In this document: piece by piece, positions 1-6,859 of the stretch
Layout of the letters: each line of letters starts with the position of its first letter
Position numbering within the stretch: position 1 is the first letter of the stretch
Assembly (NCBI RefSeq): GCF_900111155.1
Contig: NZ_FOGG01000034.1
Location: forward strand, 20,143 to 55,031
From: Pedobacter rhizosphaerae
GTDB taxonomy: Bacteria > Bacteroidota > Bacteroidia > Sphingobacteriales > Sphingobacteriaceae
Length of the DNA: 34,889 bases
Reading direction: 5' to 3'
The notes under the pieces: generated by a model
Seen by the model: only the letters and a program-made list of their open reading frames with translations
Told to the model about the DNA's origin: nothing
The model's database searches: none
Translations under genes and position numbers: made by a program

Positions 1-130
1 ACTTGATACTAAATACCCGATACTAATTGACTTGGCACCCAGACTTATAACTTAGAACCTACCACTTACAACTTTTCTAACACAAAGTTCAATTTAGCAC
101 CCAGACTTGATACCCGATACTAATTCTTTT
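1..130. repeat. Fragment of dispersed 'acccagactt' repeat family
   Basis: This AT-rich, apparently non-coding stretch holds two short direct repeats: the phrase cacccagactt occurs near 37 and near 100, and cccgatactaatt near 17 and near 112. The same phrases (acccagactta, acaactt, acaaagtt) make up the large repeat clusters at 13.3-13.8 kb and 32.7-33.3 kb. The orientation here matches the 32.7-kb cluster. The repeat probably continues beyond the left edge of the window. Confidence 0.6.
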
Positions 131-193
131 AAATATTCTCAAACCAAAGCTTCATTATCAGGGTTCTAATAGTATACATTAATAGTTATAGCC

Positions 194-445
194 ATGAAAA
201 ACGACGAATTGAACAATCAGCCAGAAAGAGATGAAATTCCAAATTTGGATCAATTTCAAGTACACCGCACAGATACGCATCCGGGAGAACCTAAAGATGA
301 AGTACCAACAGATCCTGGAGAATCAGAATATACGGAAGACGAGATCCCATTTGCTGATGGAGAAGGTACGCTATTAGATGAAGAAATTGATGATGATATT
401 GAAGTGGAGGATGACAAGGATAGTAATTTGGATGCCTATAAATGA
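194..445 (+). CDS. Small acidic hypothetical protein (83 aa)
   Basis: The product is 83 residues, very rich in Asp and Glu, with no signal peptide, membrane segment or Cys. The second half is an almost continuous acidic run, and two similar proline-containing stretches (HPGEPKDEVP and DPGESEYTEDEIP) suggest a low-complexity, probably disordered cytoplasmic protein. I do not recognise a domain. The ATG at 194 is the natural start because the region upstream is repeat sequence with no extended frame. The gene stands alone and converges with the DUF72 gene. Its biased composition without stops argues for a real gene, but its function is unknown. Confidence 0.6.
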   Translation: MKNDELNNQPERDEIPNLDQFQVHRTDTHPGEPKDEVPTDPGESEYTEDEIPFADGEGTLLDEEIDDDIEVEDDKDSNLDAYK

Positions 446-490
446 TACGAATTTAAAATATAGCTTTATCACAGCAATTAGAGTTAACTG

Positions 491-558
491 GTGATGTGTC
501 TTGGAGTTATCGCCTTCCTGGGATGCTCAAGACATATCACTTACCGCGATAAAACTCC
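491..558. other. Interleaved inverted repeats between convergent genes
   Basis: Two inverted repeats overlap here. Arm pair A is GTGATGTGTCTTG at 491-503 with CAAGACATATCAC at 528-540 (12 of 13 pair). Arm pair B is GGAGTTATCGC at 503-513 with GCGATAAAACTCC at 546-558 (2-nt bulge). The order A-left, B-left, A-right, B-right is that of a pseudoknot or of two mutually exclusive hairpins. It lies between the ends of the acidic-protein gene (+) and the DUF72 gene (-), so a bidirectional terminator or a REP-type repeat are both possible. Neither strand shows a long U-run. Confidence 0.4.
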
Positions 559-597
559 ACTATAAATGGGCTGATGGTTTAGTGAAACTTATTTCTT

Positions 598-1365
598 TTA
601 CACCAGCGCTGTAATATCACTCCTAAGTGTATGCAAATTAGCTATTGCTGCGCCTGCAGTATTATTAAAGTAGATGTAAACGTCTTTTTCTTGCGCCAGC
701 CAATCTTGTACATATGCTGCATACTCAGATAATAATGCATCATCATAGCTACCTTTGAAATTTCCTGCTGGTCCATGAAAACGCAAATAGACGTGTGTTG
801 AATCTAATTCCCATAATGGAGAAGAGAGCGATGCATGGTCATGGAAAACCGCTGATAGTCCCTCGTCATTCATCCAATCTTTTACTTCCTCCATAAACCA
901 GGAGCGGTGGCGAAATTCAATGGCTAGTTTCCAATCTAGTTTAATCTGGGCCTTAATAAATCCTATAATTTGTTGAAGTTGGTTAAACGCATGAATATCT
1001 TCCGATGGGGGAAGTTGAAGAAGTAAACATCCCCTCTTCTCTCCTATTGCCGATATAGCTGATAAAAAAAGTTCCAATTGATGGGGATCGAATTTCAGCC
1101 CTTTATTATGGGTAATATCTCTTAAGAGCTTGAAAGTAAAGCGAAAATCTGCGCCAGTTTCTTCTGCCCATTTGGCTATGGTAGCTGCTCTCGGCATTTT
1201 ATAGAATGAGCTATTAATTTCAATACTATTATAGAGGTGTGCATAGTACTGAAGTCTGCTGGCTGCCCTGAAAGCTTCAGGATAAAAACTTTTATTCGGC
1301 ACGGGCAACACCAGCCCACTTGTACCCATGTAAATTTTAGCTTCCTTTTTATTCATATCTGGCAT
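598..1365 (-). CDS. DUF72 (YecE-like) domain protein
   Basis: The 255-aa length is normal for the DUF72/YecE family, cytoplasmic TIM-barrel-like proteins whose biochemical role is not established. Family signatures visible are the N-terminal GTSG strand after residue 13, LLQLPPS near residue 117, AIEFRHRSWF near residue 148, and VYLRFHGP near residue 193 followed by the Gly/Tyr-rich segment. There is no signal peptide. A start at the Met three residues further in is equally possible. The gene lies 30 bp downstream of the 124-aa gene on the same strand, so the two are probably co-transcribed. The assignment to DUF72 is secure; a function cannot be given. Confidence 0.9.
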   Translation of the reverse strand: MPDMNKKEAKIYMGTSGLVLPVPNKSFYPEAFRAASRLQYYAHLYNSIEINSSFYKMPRAATIAKWAEETGADFRFTFKLLRDITHNKGLKFDPHQLELFLSAISAIGEKRGCLLLQLPPSEDIHAFNQLQQIIGFIKAQIKLDWKLAIEFRHRSWFMEEVKDWMNDEGLSAVFHDHASLSSPLWELDSTHVYLRFHGPAGNFKGSYDDALLSEYAAYVQDWLAQEKDVYIYFNNTAGAAIANLHTLRSDITALV

Positions 1366-1395
1366 AATTATGATTAATCCAATTCTTTTTCCGAA

Positions 1396-1770
1396 TTAAC
1401 CGGGAATTACCCGCCGCTTTCCTCCATGCGAATTGAGTATTAAAAAACCGCTAAATGCCACACCAAGTACCGCCGCTTCTAATAAATTGATTTTTTTCTT
1501 TTGAGAGATGCCTTTATACAGGCTTCCAAGCGCTAAAATACCCAGGGCCGCAATTTCTATGTCAGAACGACTTACTTCTCCCTTCTTTTTCTTGCTTACC
1601 AATACCGCCCGAAATCCTTTATCAATTAAAACCAGATTCCTGGCCAGGTATTTAGCTAAACTTTTGTAGGATACATTTAATGCTCTATGTGCCAAGTACC
1701 AAATTTCTTCTTCTGCATATGCCTTTTTTATCTCTTTGTTTTGGGGTATGGTTATCTTCATAGTTTTCAA
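1396..1770 (-). CDS. Hypothetical protein with C-terminal hydrophobic segments (124 aa)
   Basis: I do not recognise this family. The first 60 residues are basic and helical (IWYLAHRALNVSYKSLAKYLARN) with a Lys cluster SKKKKGE near residue 60. They are followed by two hydrophobic stretches around residues 72-88 (IAALGILALGSLYKGI) and 95-112 (LLEAAVLGVAFSGFLIL), and a basic tail ending KRRVIPG. This resembles a small inner-membrane hairpin protein with cytoplasmic ends. The start is the first ATG of the frame, with a second Met three codons in. It is upstream of, and likely in an operon with, the DUF72 gene 30 bp away. Confidence 0.6.
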   Translation of the reverse strand: MKTMKITIPQNKEIKKAYAEEEIWYLAHRALNVSYKSLAKYLARNLVLIDKGFRAVLVSKKKKGEVSRSDIEIAALGILALGSLYKGISQKKKINLLEAAVLGVAFSGFLILNSHGGKRRVIPG

Positions 1771-1876
1771 TTAGTGAATGAATGAATTATGATATTAGCG
1801 AAAGATTTGCTGAATATTTATTGCATAAAGCATATCCTTCTTATTATTACAACTGTATTTAGCTATGAAAGTTTGA

Positions 1877-2391
1877 TATCTTTTAGGAATTTTGAATGAT
1901 TGAATTTTGAATGATTGATTTAGTGAATGTCACCTACTAATGAACAAATGACTCATGAATTCAATCCCCCCGCTCATACAAATTCAGGCATTAAAAAGGG
2001 AGGATGACCAGAATCACCAGCGCCACCTATCTTTTAGGAATTTTGAATGAGAGACTGATGGACTGATTGAATTTGAATGATTCAATTTTGAATGATTGAA
2101 TTAGTGAATGTCAGCTACCAATGAACAAATGACTCATGAATTCAATCCCCCGGCTCATTCAAATTCAGGCATTAAAAAGAGAGGATGACCAGAATCACCA
2201 GCGCCACCTATCTTTTAGGAATTTTGAATGAGAGACTGATGGACTGATTGAATTTTGAATGATTGATTTAGTGAATGGTTGAATTAGTGAATGTCAGCCA
2301 CCAATGAACAAATGACTCATGAATTCAATCCCCCGGCTCATTCAAATTCAGGCATTAAAAAGAGAGGATGACCAGAATCACCAGCGCCACC
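1877..2391. repeat. Tandem repeat, about 2.8 units of ~181 bp
   Basis: Three head-to-tail units begin at 1877, 2028 and 2209, each with TATCTTTTAGGAATTTTGAA, and end with CAGCGCCACC. Units two and three are 181 and 183 bp; the first is 151 bp because an internal block is missing. Within each unit a shorter motif (TTGAATGATTGAATTTTGAA and variants) is itself repeated, which explains the length differences. No open frame spans the repeat, and it fills most of the 700-bp gap between the 124-aa gene and the Gre/Rnk-like gene. Near-identity of the units points to recent duplication or slippage. Confidence 0.85.
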
Positions 2392-2404
2392 CCCTCGGTT
2401 ATAG

Positions 2405-2421
2405 TTAACTAAACTAGTTAA
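2405..2421. terminator. Small hairpin downstream of the Gre/Rnk-like gene
   Basis: TTAACTA at 2405-2411 pairs perfectly with TAGTTAA at 2415-2421 across a 3-nt loop, about 50 bp beyond the stop codon of the minus-strand Gre/Rnk-like gene. The stem is AT-rich and has no clear U-run, so it would be a weak terminator at best. Confidence 0.25.
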
Positions 2422-2468
2422 ATGACGTACGTTTGTTGCGTAAGTTGCATTTATTCTGCTTTAACTTT

Positions 2469-2858
2469 TTAATCATTCACTTCTGGCGGCTTAACATCTG
2501 TAATTTTGAAAACTTTTAAGCCTGCCGGCACTTTCCATTGAACGGATTCGCCTTTTCTAAAACCTATTAATGCAGCGGCTATGGGTGTTAATACCGATAT
2601 TTTCCTCGCTTTGATGTCGGCATATTGAGGGAGTACTATGGTTAATTCAGTAGTTTCTCCTGTACTTTCTTCGGTAATCCACACTTTTGAATTTAACCTG
2701 ATTGCATGCGGCGGAAAGGCATCACTTTTGATGATCATTGCCCTACTCAACTCTGCTGAAAGCGACATTTCATTTACCGATGACTTGCTAAAATAAGGCT
2801 TCAATAGATCGTAGTCTTCCTGTGTTATGATTACGGGGTTGTTTTCGTTTAAATTCAT
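2469..2858 (-). CDS. GreA/GreB C-terminal domain protein, Rnk-like
   Basis: The 129-aa product carries the FKBP-like C-terminal domain of transcript cleavage factors (about residues 48-127), including the signature region SVLTPIAAALIGFRKGESVQW and the closing KVPAGLKVFKITDV. The N-terminal part is short (ITQEDYDLLKPYF) and lacks the long GreA coiled coil with its acidic tip, as in Rnk-type proteins that bind RNA polymerase without stimulating cleavage. The frame is open for 26 more codons upstream, but the ATG at 2858 begins the recognisable family sequence and follows a purine-rich GAGAAG, so I start there. The gene stands alone. Family confident, precise role inferred. Confidence 0.85.
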   Translation of the reverse strand: MNLNENNPVIITQEDYDLLKPYFSKSSVNEMSLSAELSRAMIIKSDAFPPHAIRLNSKVWITEESTGETTELTIVLPQYADIKARKISVLTPIAAALIGFRKGESVQWKVPAGLKVFKITDVKPPEVND

Positions 2859-3405
2859 GCTTCTCGTATTTATTATTTTATAGATTAGATTAATTGCGAA
2901 TGGATGCCACATTATGCTACACAGTTTAAAAGCCATTCCTTAAGCAGAAATTCCGACCTTGTAAACTCATGAATAAGATGTGGATAGCCCAACCAAAGAA
3001 TATAGCGGGTATTTTACCCCAAGACCTAGTTCCTTTTTTTAATGACTTGGGGTGATGATATCAAAATCCTTGAAGCAAGGAATACTGAACAGGCCGCATA
3101 AAAATACAGCCGATGTTGGTTGATAAACAGGTACAGCATTTCCCTTAAAGGCTCGAATAGCATTTACCTGAATTGGGGTTTCGATATGTTGGATACCGTG
3201 CTGCATTATATCCAAATATAGGTTTAATAAGTACTAAGGCAAATTTTTTAGGCCTATGGCATCGCTTTCTATTCAAAAATTTACATGAAGGTGCAGCCTA
3301 AGATTTGAGAATTTGTTTTTCAGAAGCTTTAATTTGCCCGCAGATTTAAAAGATTAACTCAGATTTTAATTTTTGTGGAAAAAACCGCTTGTACATTTCA
3401 GTAGG
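2859..3405. other. Gap with degraded coding traces
   Basis: No intact gene is seen. Besides the frameshifted candidate at 2969-3101, a plus-strand frame downstream, roughly 3102-3221, can be read without stops as a protein-like stretch (it includes SLKGSNSIYLNWGFDML) but has no start codon. CCCCAAG near 3018 and CTTGGGG near 3047 are complementary across a 22-nt gap. The stretch looks like decaying coding sequence. Confidence 0.35.
2969..3101 (+). pseudogene. Possible frameshifted small gene
   Basis: An ATG at 2969 opens a frame of 28 codons (MNKMWIAQPKNIAG... ending FFNDLG) that stops at TGA 3053-3055, immediately after a GGGG run at 3049-3052. Removing one G lets the reading continue as DDIKILEARNTEQAA to a TAA at 3099-3101, giving a protein-like sequence of about 43 residues. 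I do not recognise the family. Either a one-base insertion inactivated it, or the base is a sequencing error, or the match is chance. It is among the weakest calls here. Confidence 0.3.
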
Positions 3406-3629
3406 CTAAATAAAAATGAGCAGTATCAAAATAACCAAAAGTACAACTGCAGCTCCAATCCATCCGTCAATGTAATCCTGATCTATTGAATGATCCAGTA
3501 TATCTTTACGCTTTGGATTTTCAGATTGAGGGATTATGATAATGAATATACATTTTCTTGAAACCGCCCAATAAACGTTAGTATAAATTTAAAGATAATC
3601 GTAGCCAGAATTTCAAATAGTAACTCCAT
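3406..3629 (-). pseudogene. Possible frameshifted small membrane-protein gene
   Basis: An ATG at 3629 opens a 31-codon hydrophobic frame (MELLFEILATIIFKFILTF...) stopping at 3534-3536. In a different frame, overlapping its end, a stretch lacking any ATG continues as SENPKRKDILDHSIDQ then the hydrophobic helix GAAVVLLVILILLIFI and stops at 3406-3408. A single-base shift near 3535 would join them into a protein of about 70 residues with a membrane segment at each end. It lies 72 bp downstream of the intact 57-aa membrane-protein gene on the same strand. Interpretation as one broken gene is inference; the two stretches could be unrelated. Confidence 0.4.
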
Positions 3630-3701
3630 ACATAATCGATTCCAAATCGTAATGCCTTTTTTAATCTTTGATCAAAAACCGTAGCCTTTGTTAAAGGGAT
3701 A

Positions 3702-3875
3702 CTAAAGAAAAAGCTTCCAGATTTTTAAGGCCAGCAGTATTAGTCCGATGATCACAATATATGGCCAGTATTTTTTCGATGAACCCAATCCCGGATTATT
3801 CGAAAATTTGAGTATTAGACCTAATGCCAAAAGACAAATTGGACCGAGTAAGGAGATTACAATGTGAAAGTTCAT
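3702..3875 (-). CDS. Small two-helix membrane protein (57 aa)
   Basis: The ATG at 3875 starts a 57-codon frame ending in TAG. The product has a first hydrophobic helix at about residues 4-23 (HIVISLLGPICLLALGLIL), a polar loop with Asn, Gly, Ser and Lys (FSNNPGLGSSKKYWP), and a second helix at about 39-56 (YIVIIGLILLALKIWKLFL). This hairpin layout with a basic/polar turn is typical of small inner-membrane proteins. The family is not recognised. It heads a possible transcript with the frameshifted small gene below it. The hydrophobic periodicity makes it likely to be real despite its size. Confidence 0.55.
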   Translation of the reverse strand: MNFHIVISLLGPICLLALGLILKFSNNPGLGSSKKYWPYIVIIGLILLALKIWKLFL

Positions 3876-4119
3876 TTAATTAGATTAAGGTTCTAACAAT
3901 ACGTACAATATTAAGCAAATGGTGGGATTTATGAGAAATACCAAATCTGTTTTTTCAAATAGATAACATTTTCTTTTCCTGGTTGTAGCGTCTCGCTACG
4001 ACCTTTCTATAGTACGATTAGACAATCTACTATTTTTCACCATATAAGCCAAATAAGAAAATATGAGCAGACATATTTCGCAATCACAAACTCCCCTACT
4101 TTCCTGGTTGTAGCGTCTC

Positions 4120-4289
4120 CAATGTTGTTAAGTTAAGCTAAACGACCTTTCTCAGTCTGAGCTTCCCAATTTGAAATCGGGACAAGTAGTCGAAGACCTT
4201 CTTAATAAGTCGAAAACTGAAATGAATTGCCCTTCGACAGGCTCAGGATGACAATACATTTTAGTTTTCTCCTTAAGTTAATAGCATTG
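4120..4289 (+). mobile_element. MITE-like element inserted in a REP palindrome, copy a
   Basis: A 170-bp element begins CAATGTTGTTAAGTTAAG and ends CTTAAGTTAATAGCATTG, so its ends are inverted repeats of about 18 bp. GTAGCGTCTC flanks it directly on both sides (4110-4119 and 4290-4299), which is the sequence present once in the intact palindrome. The interior holds the common dispersed motif CTTCGACAGGCTCAGGATGA within a long imperfect hairpin (AAACTGAAATGAATTG paired with CAATACATTTTAGTTT). There is no reading frame, so it must depend on an enzyme encoded elsewhere. Confidence 0.65.
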
Positions 4290-4569
4290 GTAGCGTCTCG
4301 CTTTTCCTGGTTGTAGCGTCTCGCTACGACCTTTCTATAGTACGATTAGACAATCCACTATTTTTCACCATATAAGCCGTGTAAGAAAATATAAGCAGCC
4401 ATAGTTCGCAATCACAAACTCCCTTTTCCTGGTTTTAGCGTCTCGCTACGACCTTTCTATAGTACGATTAGACAATCTACTATTTTTCACCATATAAGCC
4501 AAATAAGAAAATATGAGCAGAAATATTTCGCAATCACAAACTCCCCTACTTTCCTGGTTGTAGCGTCTC

Positions 4570-4735
4570 CAATGCTATTAAGTTAAGCAAAATGGTGTCA
4601 GTCTGAGCTTCCCAATGTGAAATCGGGACAAGTAATCGAAGGCCTTCTTAATAAGGATAAAACTGAAATGAATTGCCCTTCGACAGGCTCAGGATGACAA
4701 TCCATTTTAGTTTTCTCCTTAAGTTAATAGCATTG
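4570..4735 (+). mobile_element. MITE-like element, copy b
   Basis: The 166-bp copy has ends CAATGCTATTAA and TTAATAGCATTG, flanked by GTAGCGTCTC at 4560-4569 and 4736-4745. Its interior orientation is the same as copy a. After its right flank the sequence jumps to ttttcctggttgtagc, the start of the next palindrome, so copies b and c sit almost back to back. Confidence 0.65.
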
Positions 4736-4768
4736 GTAGCGTCTCGCTTTTCCTGGTTGTAGCGTCTC

Positions 4769-4911
4769 CAATGCTATTAAGTTAAGCTAAACCCTATCCT
4801 ATCTGAGCCTGTCGAAGACCTTCCTAATAAGGAGAAAACTAAAATAGATTGCCCTTCGACAGGCTCAGGATGACAATCCATTTTAGTTTTCTCCTTGCGT
4901 TAATAGCATTG
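4769..4911 (+). mobile_element. MITE-like element, copy c (internally shortened)
   Basis: The 143-bp copy has the same ends and the same 10-bp flanks (4759-4768 and 4912-4921). It lacks about 25 bp of the left interior relative to copies a and b, around the sequence gcttcccaat. The right half with CTTCGACAGGCTCAGGATGA is intact, and the right flank continues into the full CGCTACGACC arm. Confidence 0.6.
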
Positions 4912-5137
4912 GTAGCGTCTCGCTACGACCTTTCTACAGCACGATTAGACAATCCACTATTTTTCACCATATAAGCCGTGTAAGAAAATATAAGCAGCCA
5001 TAGTTCGCAATCACAAACTCCATAATTTTTCAAGGAGGGGGCCTGAAAGCTTCTGGTTTGATATACATCATCAAAAAAAATGAATATTTATTCTAATATC
5101 AAAACACAATTCAGACATTTGCCCAGTTTTATTATTA

Positions 5138-5752
5138 ATGAATCTAGAAAATAAATTTGGGAAAGATAAGTGGCAGGACTTTAATGGTTGTTCTCCACTA
5201 ATTGCAGTATTTAAACAGTTCCATCCGTTAAATGCAGAAATTGAGGCTATTATTAACGAGTATACCTTTCCGGTTACTTTTGAAAAAAATAAACACATCG
5301 CTTCACCGCTAAAGCGTAACAGATACATCTTCTTAATTTTAAAAGGTGTAGCCCATGGATACCTCAAAATGGGCAGTAAAAAAATTACAACCTGGATTAC
5401 CGCTGAAAATGACCTTGCGGGGACCATTAGAAATCTTTGGACCGACGAAGCTTCAGAAGAGTACATTGAAACCATCGAACCTGTGTTGGCGATTGCTGTA
5501 CCACATGAAATGTCGAGGTTACTGTACAACAATTTTGATATTGCCAATTATGTGGGCAGAAAAATGACGGAAATCTATTATCGCAGTGCATCTGAAAGGG
5601 CTTTTCTCTCTCGTATTCCTACAGCTAAAAGGCGTTATGAACGTTTTTTACAATCTTACGGATATCTGGTAGATCGGGTACCCCAAAAATATATCGCTTC
5701 TTTTCTGGGCATGCGCCTGGAAACTTTGAGCCGTATTAAAAGTGCGCCATAA
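5138..5752 (+). CDS. Crp/Fnr-family transcriptional regulator
   Basis: The 204-aa product fits a cyclic-nucleotide-binding beta-roll at about residues 20-125 (with the IFLILKGVAHGYLKMGSKKITTWI strand pattern) and a C-terminal DNA-binding region at about 155-202 (RYERFLQSYGYLVDRVPQKY, then IASFLGMRLETLSRI as the recognition helix). The IASFLGM.LETLSRI helix is the hallmark of the many Bacteroidota Crp-like regulators. The cAMP-contact residues of E. coli CRP are not evident, so the ligand, if any, is unknown. The start at 5138 is the first ATG after an AT-rich leader. The SDR gene follows after 98 bp on the same strand and may be its target or operon partner. Confidence 0.85.
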   Translation: MNLENKFGKDKWQDFNGCSPLIAVFKQFHPLNAEIEAIINEYTFPVTFEKNKHIASPLKRNRYIFLILKGVAHGYLKMGSKKITTWITAENDLAGTIRNLWTDEASEEYIETIEPVLAIAVPHEMSRLLYNNFDIANYVGRKMTEIYYRSASERAFLSRIPTAKRRYERFLQSYGYLVDRVPQKYIASFLGMRLETLSRIKSAP

Positions 5753-5850
5753 AGGAAAGCATCCACCAGTGGGATAATAAAAAATCTACCTAAGATTACA
5801 ACACTTGCCAATATTATCTCATATTTGCCTTAACCCCTCATTAAAATCAT

Positions 5851-6639
5851 ATGGCAGAAGCAGAAAAAAGATATGCAGTAATCACCGGAGCAAGTAAAGG
5901 TATAGGTAAATCTATCGCCATTGGCCTGGCAAAAAGAGGATATCACCTATTGTTAATTGCCCGCTCTGCTGATGAACTCTATCGCTTAAGTCAGGAATTA
6001 AGCAAGCAATTTAATATTGAGGTAAACACACTGGCCATTGACCTGGCACAAGCTGGTGCTGCCAAAAAAGTAAGTGAATGGATAAACCAGCAACAATACA
6101 GGATAGCGGTTTTGGTTAATAATGCCGGGTATGGCTTATGGGGGCCATTTGCAGAACTACACTTGGAAGAACAGATGCAGATGTGTCAATTGAACATGGA
6201 TACGGTATTGCGCCTTTCTTACCTCCTTCTGCCTTTACTGATGATGGAAAAGCAAGCTTATATACTAAATGTTTCCAGCACTGCGGCTTATCAGGCTGTA
6301 CCTACACTGGCCGTATATGCTGCAACAAAGGCATTTGTGCTTTCCTTTACCAGAGCTTTAAAATTTGAATTGAAAGATACTCCTGTATCGGTAACTTGCC
6401 TGAGTCCCGGCCCCGTTGATACTGGCTTTGCACATAGAGCTGGCTTGGATGCTTTTAGTAAAATGGCTGAAAAGTTCAATATGCAGCCTGATGAGGTTGC
6501 CGAAATTGCCATTAAAGGGATGCTCAATAAAAAATCTGAAATCATTCCTGGTTTTACCAATATTATCAGCGTTTATGCCAATAGAGTACTTCCAAAGGCT
6601 TTTATCGAAAAAATGGCCGCGGGCATTTATAAAACGTAA
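5851..6639 (+). CDS. Short-chain dehydrogenase/reductase (classical SDR)
   Basis: The 262-aa product is a cytoplasmic NAD(P)-dependent oxidoreductase of the classical SDR type. It shows the cofactor motif TGASKGIG at residues 12-19, NNAG at 90-93, the catalytic Ser143 in NVSS, and Tyr156-x3-Lys160 in YAATK, followed by SPGPVDTGF. An Arg after the first beta-alpha unit (IARSADEL) suggests NADP preference, which is inference. The C-terminal hydrophobic segment and the ending resemble the YqjQ/DltE-like SDR subgroup. The substrate cannot be told. It lies 98 bp behind the Crp/Fnr-type gene on the same strand. Confidence 0.9.
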   Translation: MAEAEKRYAVITGASKGIGKSIAIGLAKRGYHLLLIARSADELYRLSQELSKQFNIEVNTLAIDLAQAGAAKKVSEWINQQQYRIAVLVNNAGYGLWGPFAELHLEEQMQMCQLNMDTVLRLSYLLLPLLMMEKQAYILNVSSTAAYQAVPTLAVYAATKAFVLSFTRALKFELKDTPVSVTCLSPGPVDTGFAHRAGLDAFSKMAEKFNMQPDEVAEIAIKGMLNKKSEIIPGFTNIISVYANRVLPKAFIEKMAAGIYKT

Positions 6640-6672
6640 CCCACTGATTTATAAAAATATTCACTTTTTTTC

Positions 6673-6701
6673 TTTGTAATATTAAAAAAGTATTATGTTT
6701 G
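6673..6701 (+). promoter_or_regulatory. Bacteroidota-type promoter for the leader ORF and dioxygenase
   Basis: TTTG at 6673-6676 is followed 17 bp later by TATGTTTG at 6694-6701, matching the Bacteroidota primary sigma consensus TTG - about 17-21 bp - TAnnTTTG. Transcription would begin near 6705, leaving a leader of about 150 nt before the dioxygenase start, with the Cys-rich reading frame starting some 20 nt into it. Confidence 0.6.
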
Positions 6702-6728
6702 TATTAAATACTACTAAATCTATAGATT

Positions 6729-6809
6729 ATGTATAATAAAACAAGATTGTTTTATTTCCTCCCAATGCCAAGCCCTTCGCCCATGCGAATGTGTTGTTGC
6801 TGCGCATAA
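6729..6809 (+). CDS. Putative polycysteine leader peptide (26 aa)
   Basis: A 26-codon frame begins about 20 nt after the predicted transcription start and ends MRMCCCCA before TAA (6807-6809). The four consecutive Cys codons (TGT TGT TGC TGC) lie just before the stop, the layout expected of a leader peptide whose translation senses cysteine or Cys-tRNA. A shorter version starting at the ATG at 6783 would encode only MRMCCCCA. An inverted repeat AATAAAACA/TGTTTTATT (6735-6743 with 6748-6756) lies at its 5' end. The dioxygenase starts 50 nt beyond the stop. Polycysteine leader ORFs that regulate downstream genes are known in mycobacteria; that this one regulates is inference. No classical terminator hairpin is visible after it. 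Confidence 0.45.
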   Translation: MYNKTRLFYFLPMPSPSPMRMCCCCA

Positions 6810-6859
6810 TCTACCCTCCTACTAATTCTTTTTTCTTAAACTTTTAATTTTTTGTCCCA

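Larger units (their letters stand above)
3973..5025. repeat. Array of ~125-bp direct repeats with REP-like palindromes
   Basis: Four related units can be traced, at about 3973-4098, 4301-4425, 4425-4550 and 4912-5023. Each contains ctttctatagtacgattaga, a Phe-rich-looking tatttttcaccatataagcc block and cgcaatcacaaactcc. Each begins at a palindrome GGTTGTAGCG, spacer TCT, CGCTACGACC (intact at 3981-4003 and 4309-4331, one mismatch at 4431-4453). Three of the palindromes in the array are interrupted by the inserted elements listed separately. No open frame of note lies inside. This accounts for most of the gap up to the Crp/Fnr-type gene. Confidence 0.85.

Noticed and set aside
5071..5547. 158-codon minus-strand frame opposite the Crp/Fnr-type gene
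   Set aside because: The plus-strand protein has clear family motifs; the antisense frame has none and is a shadow.
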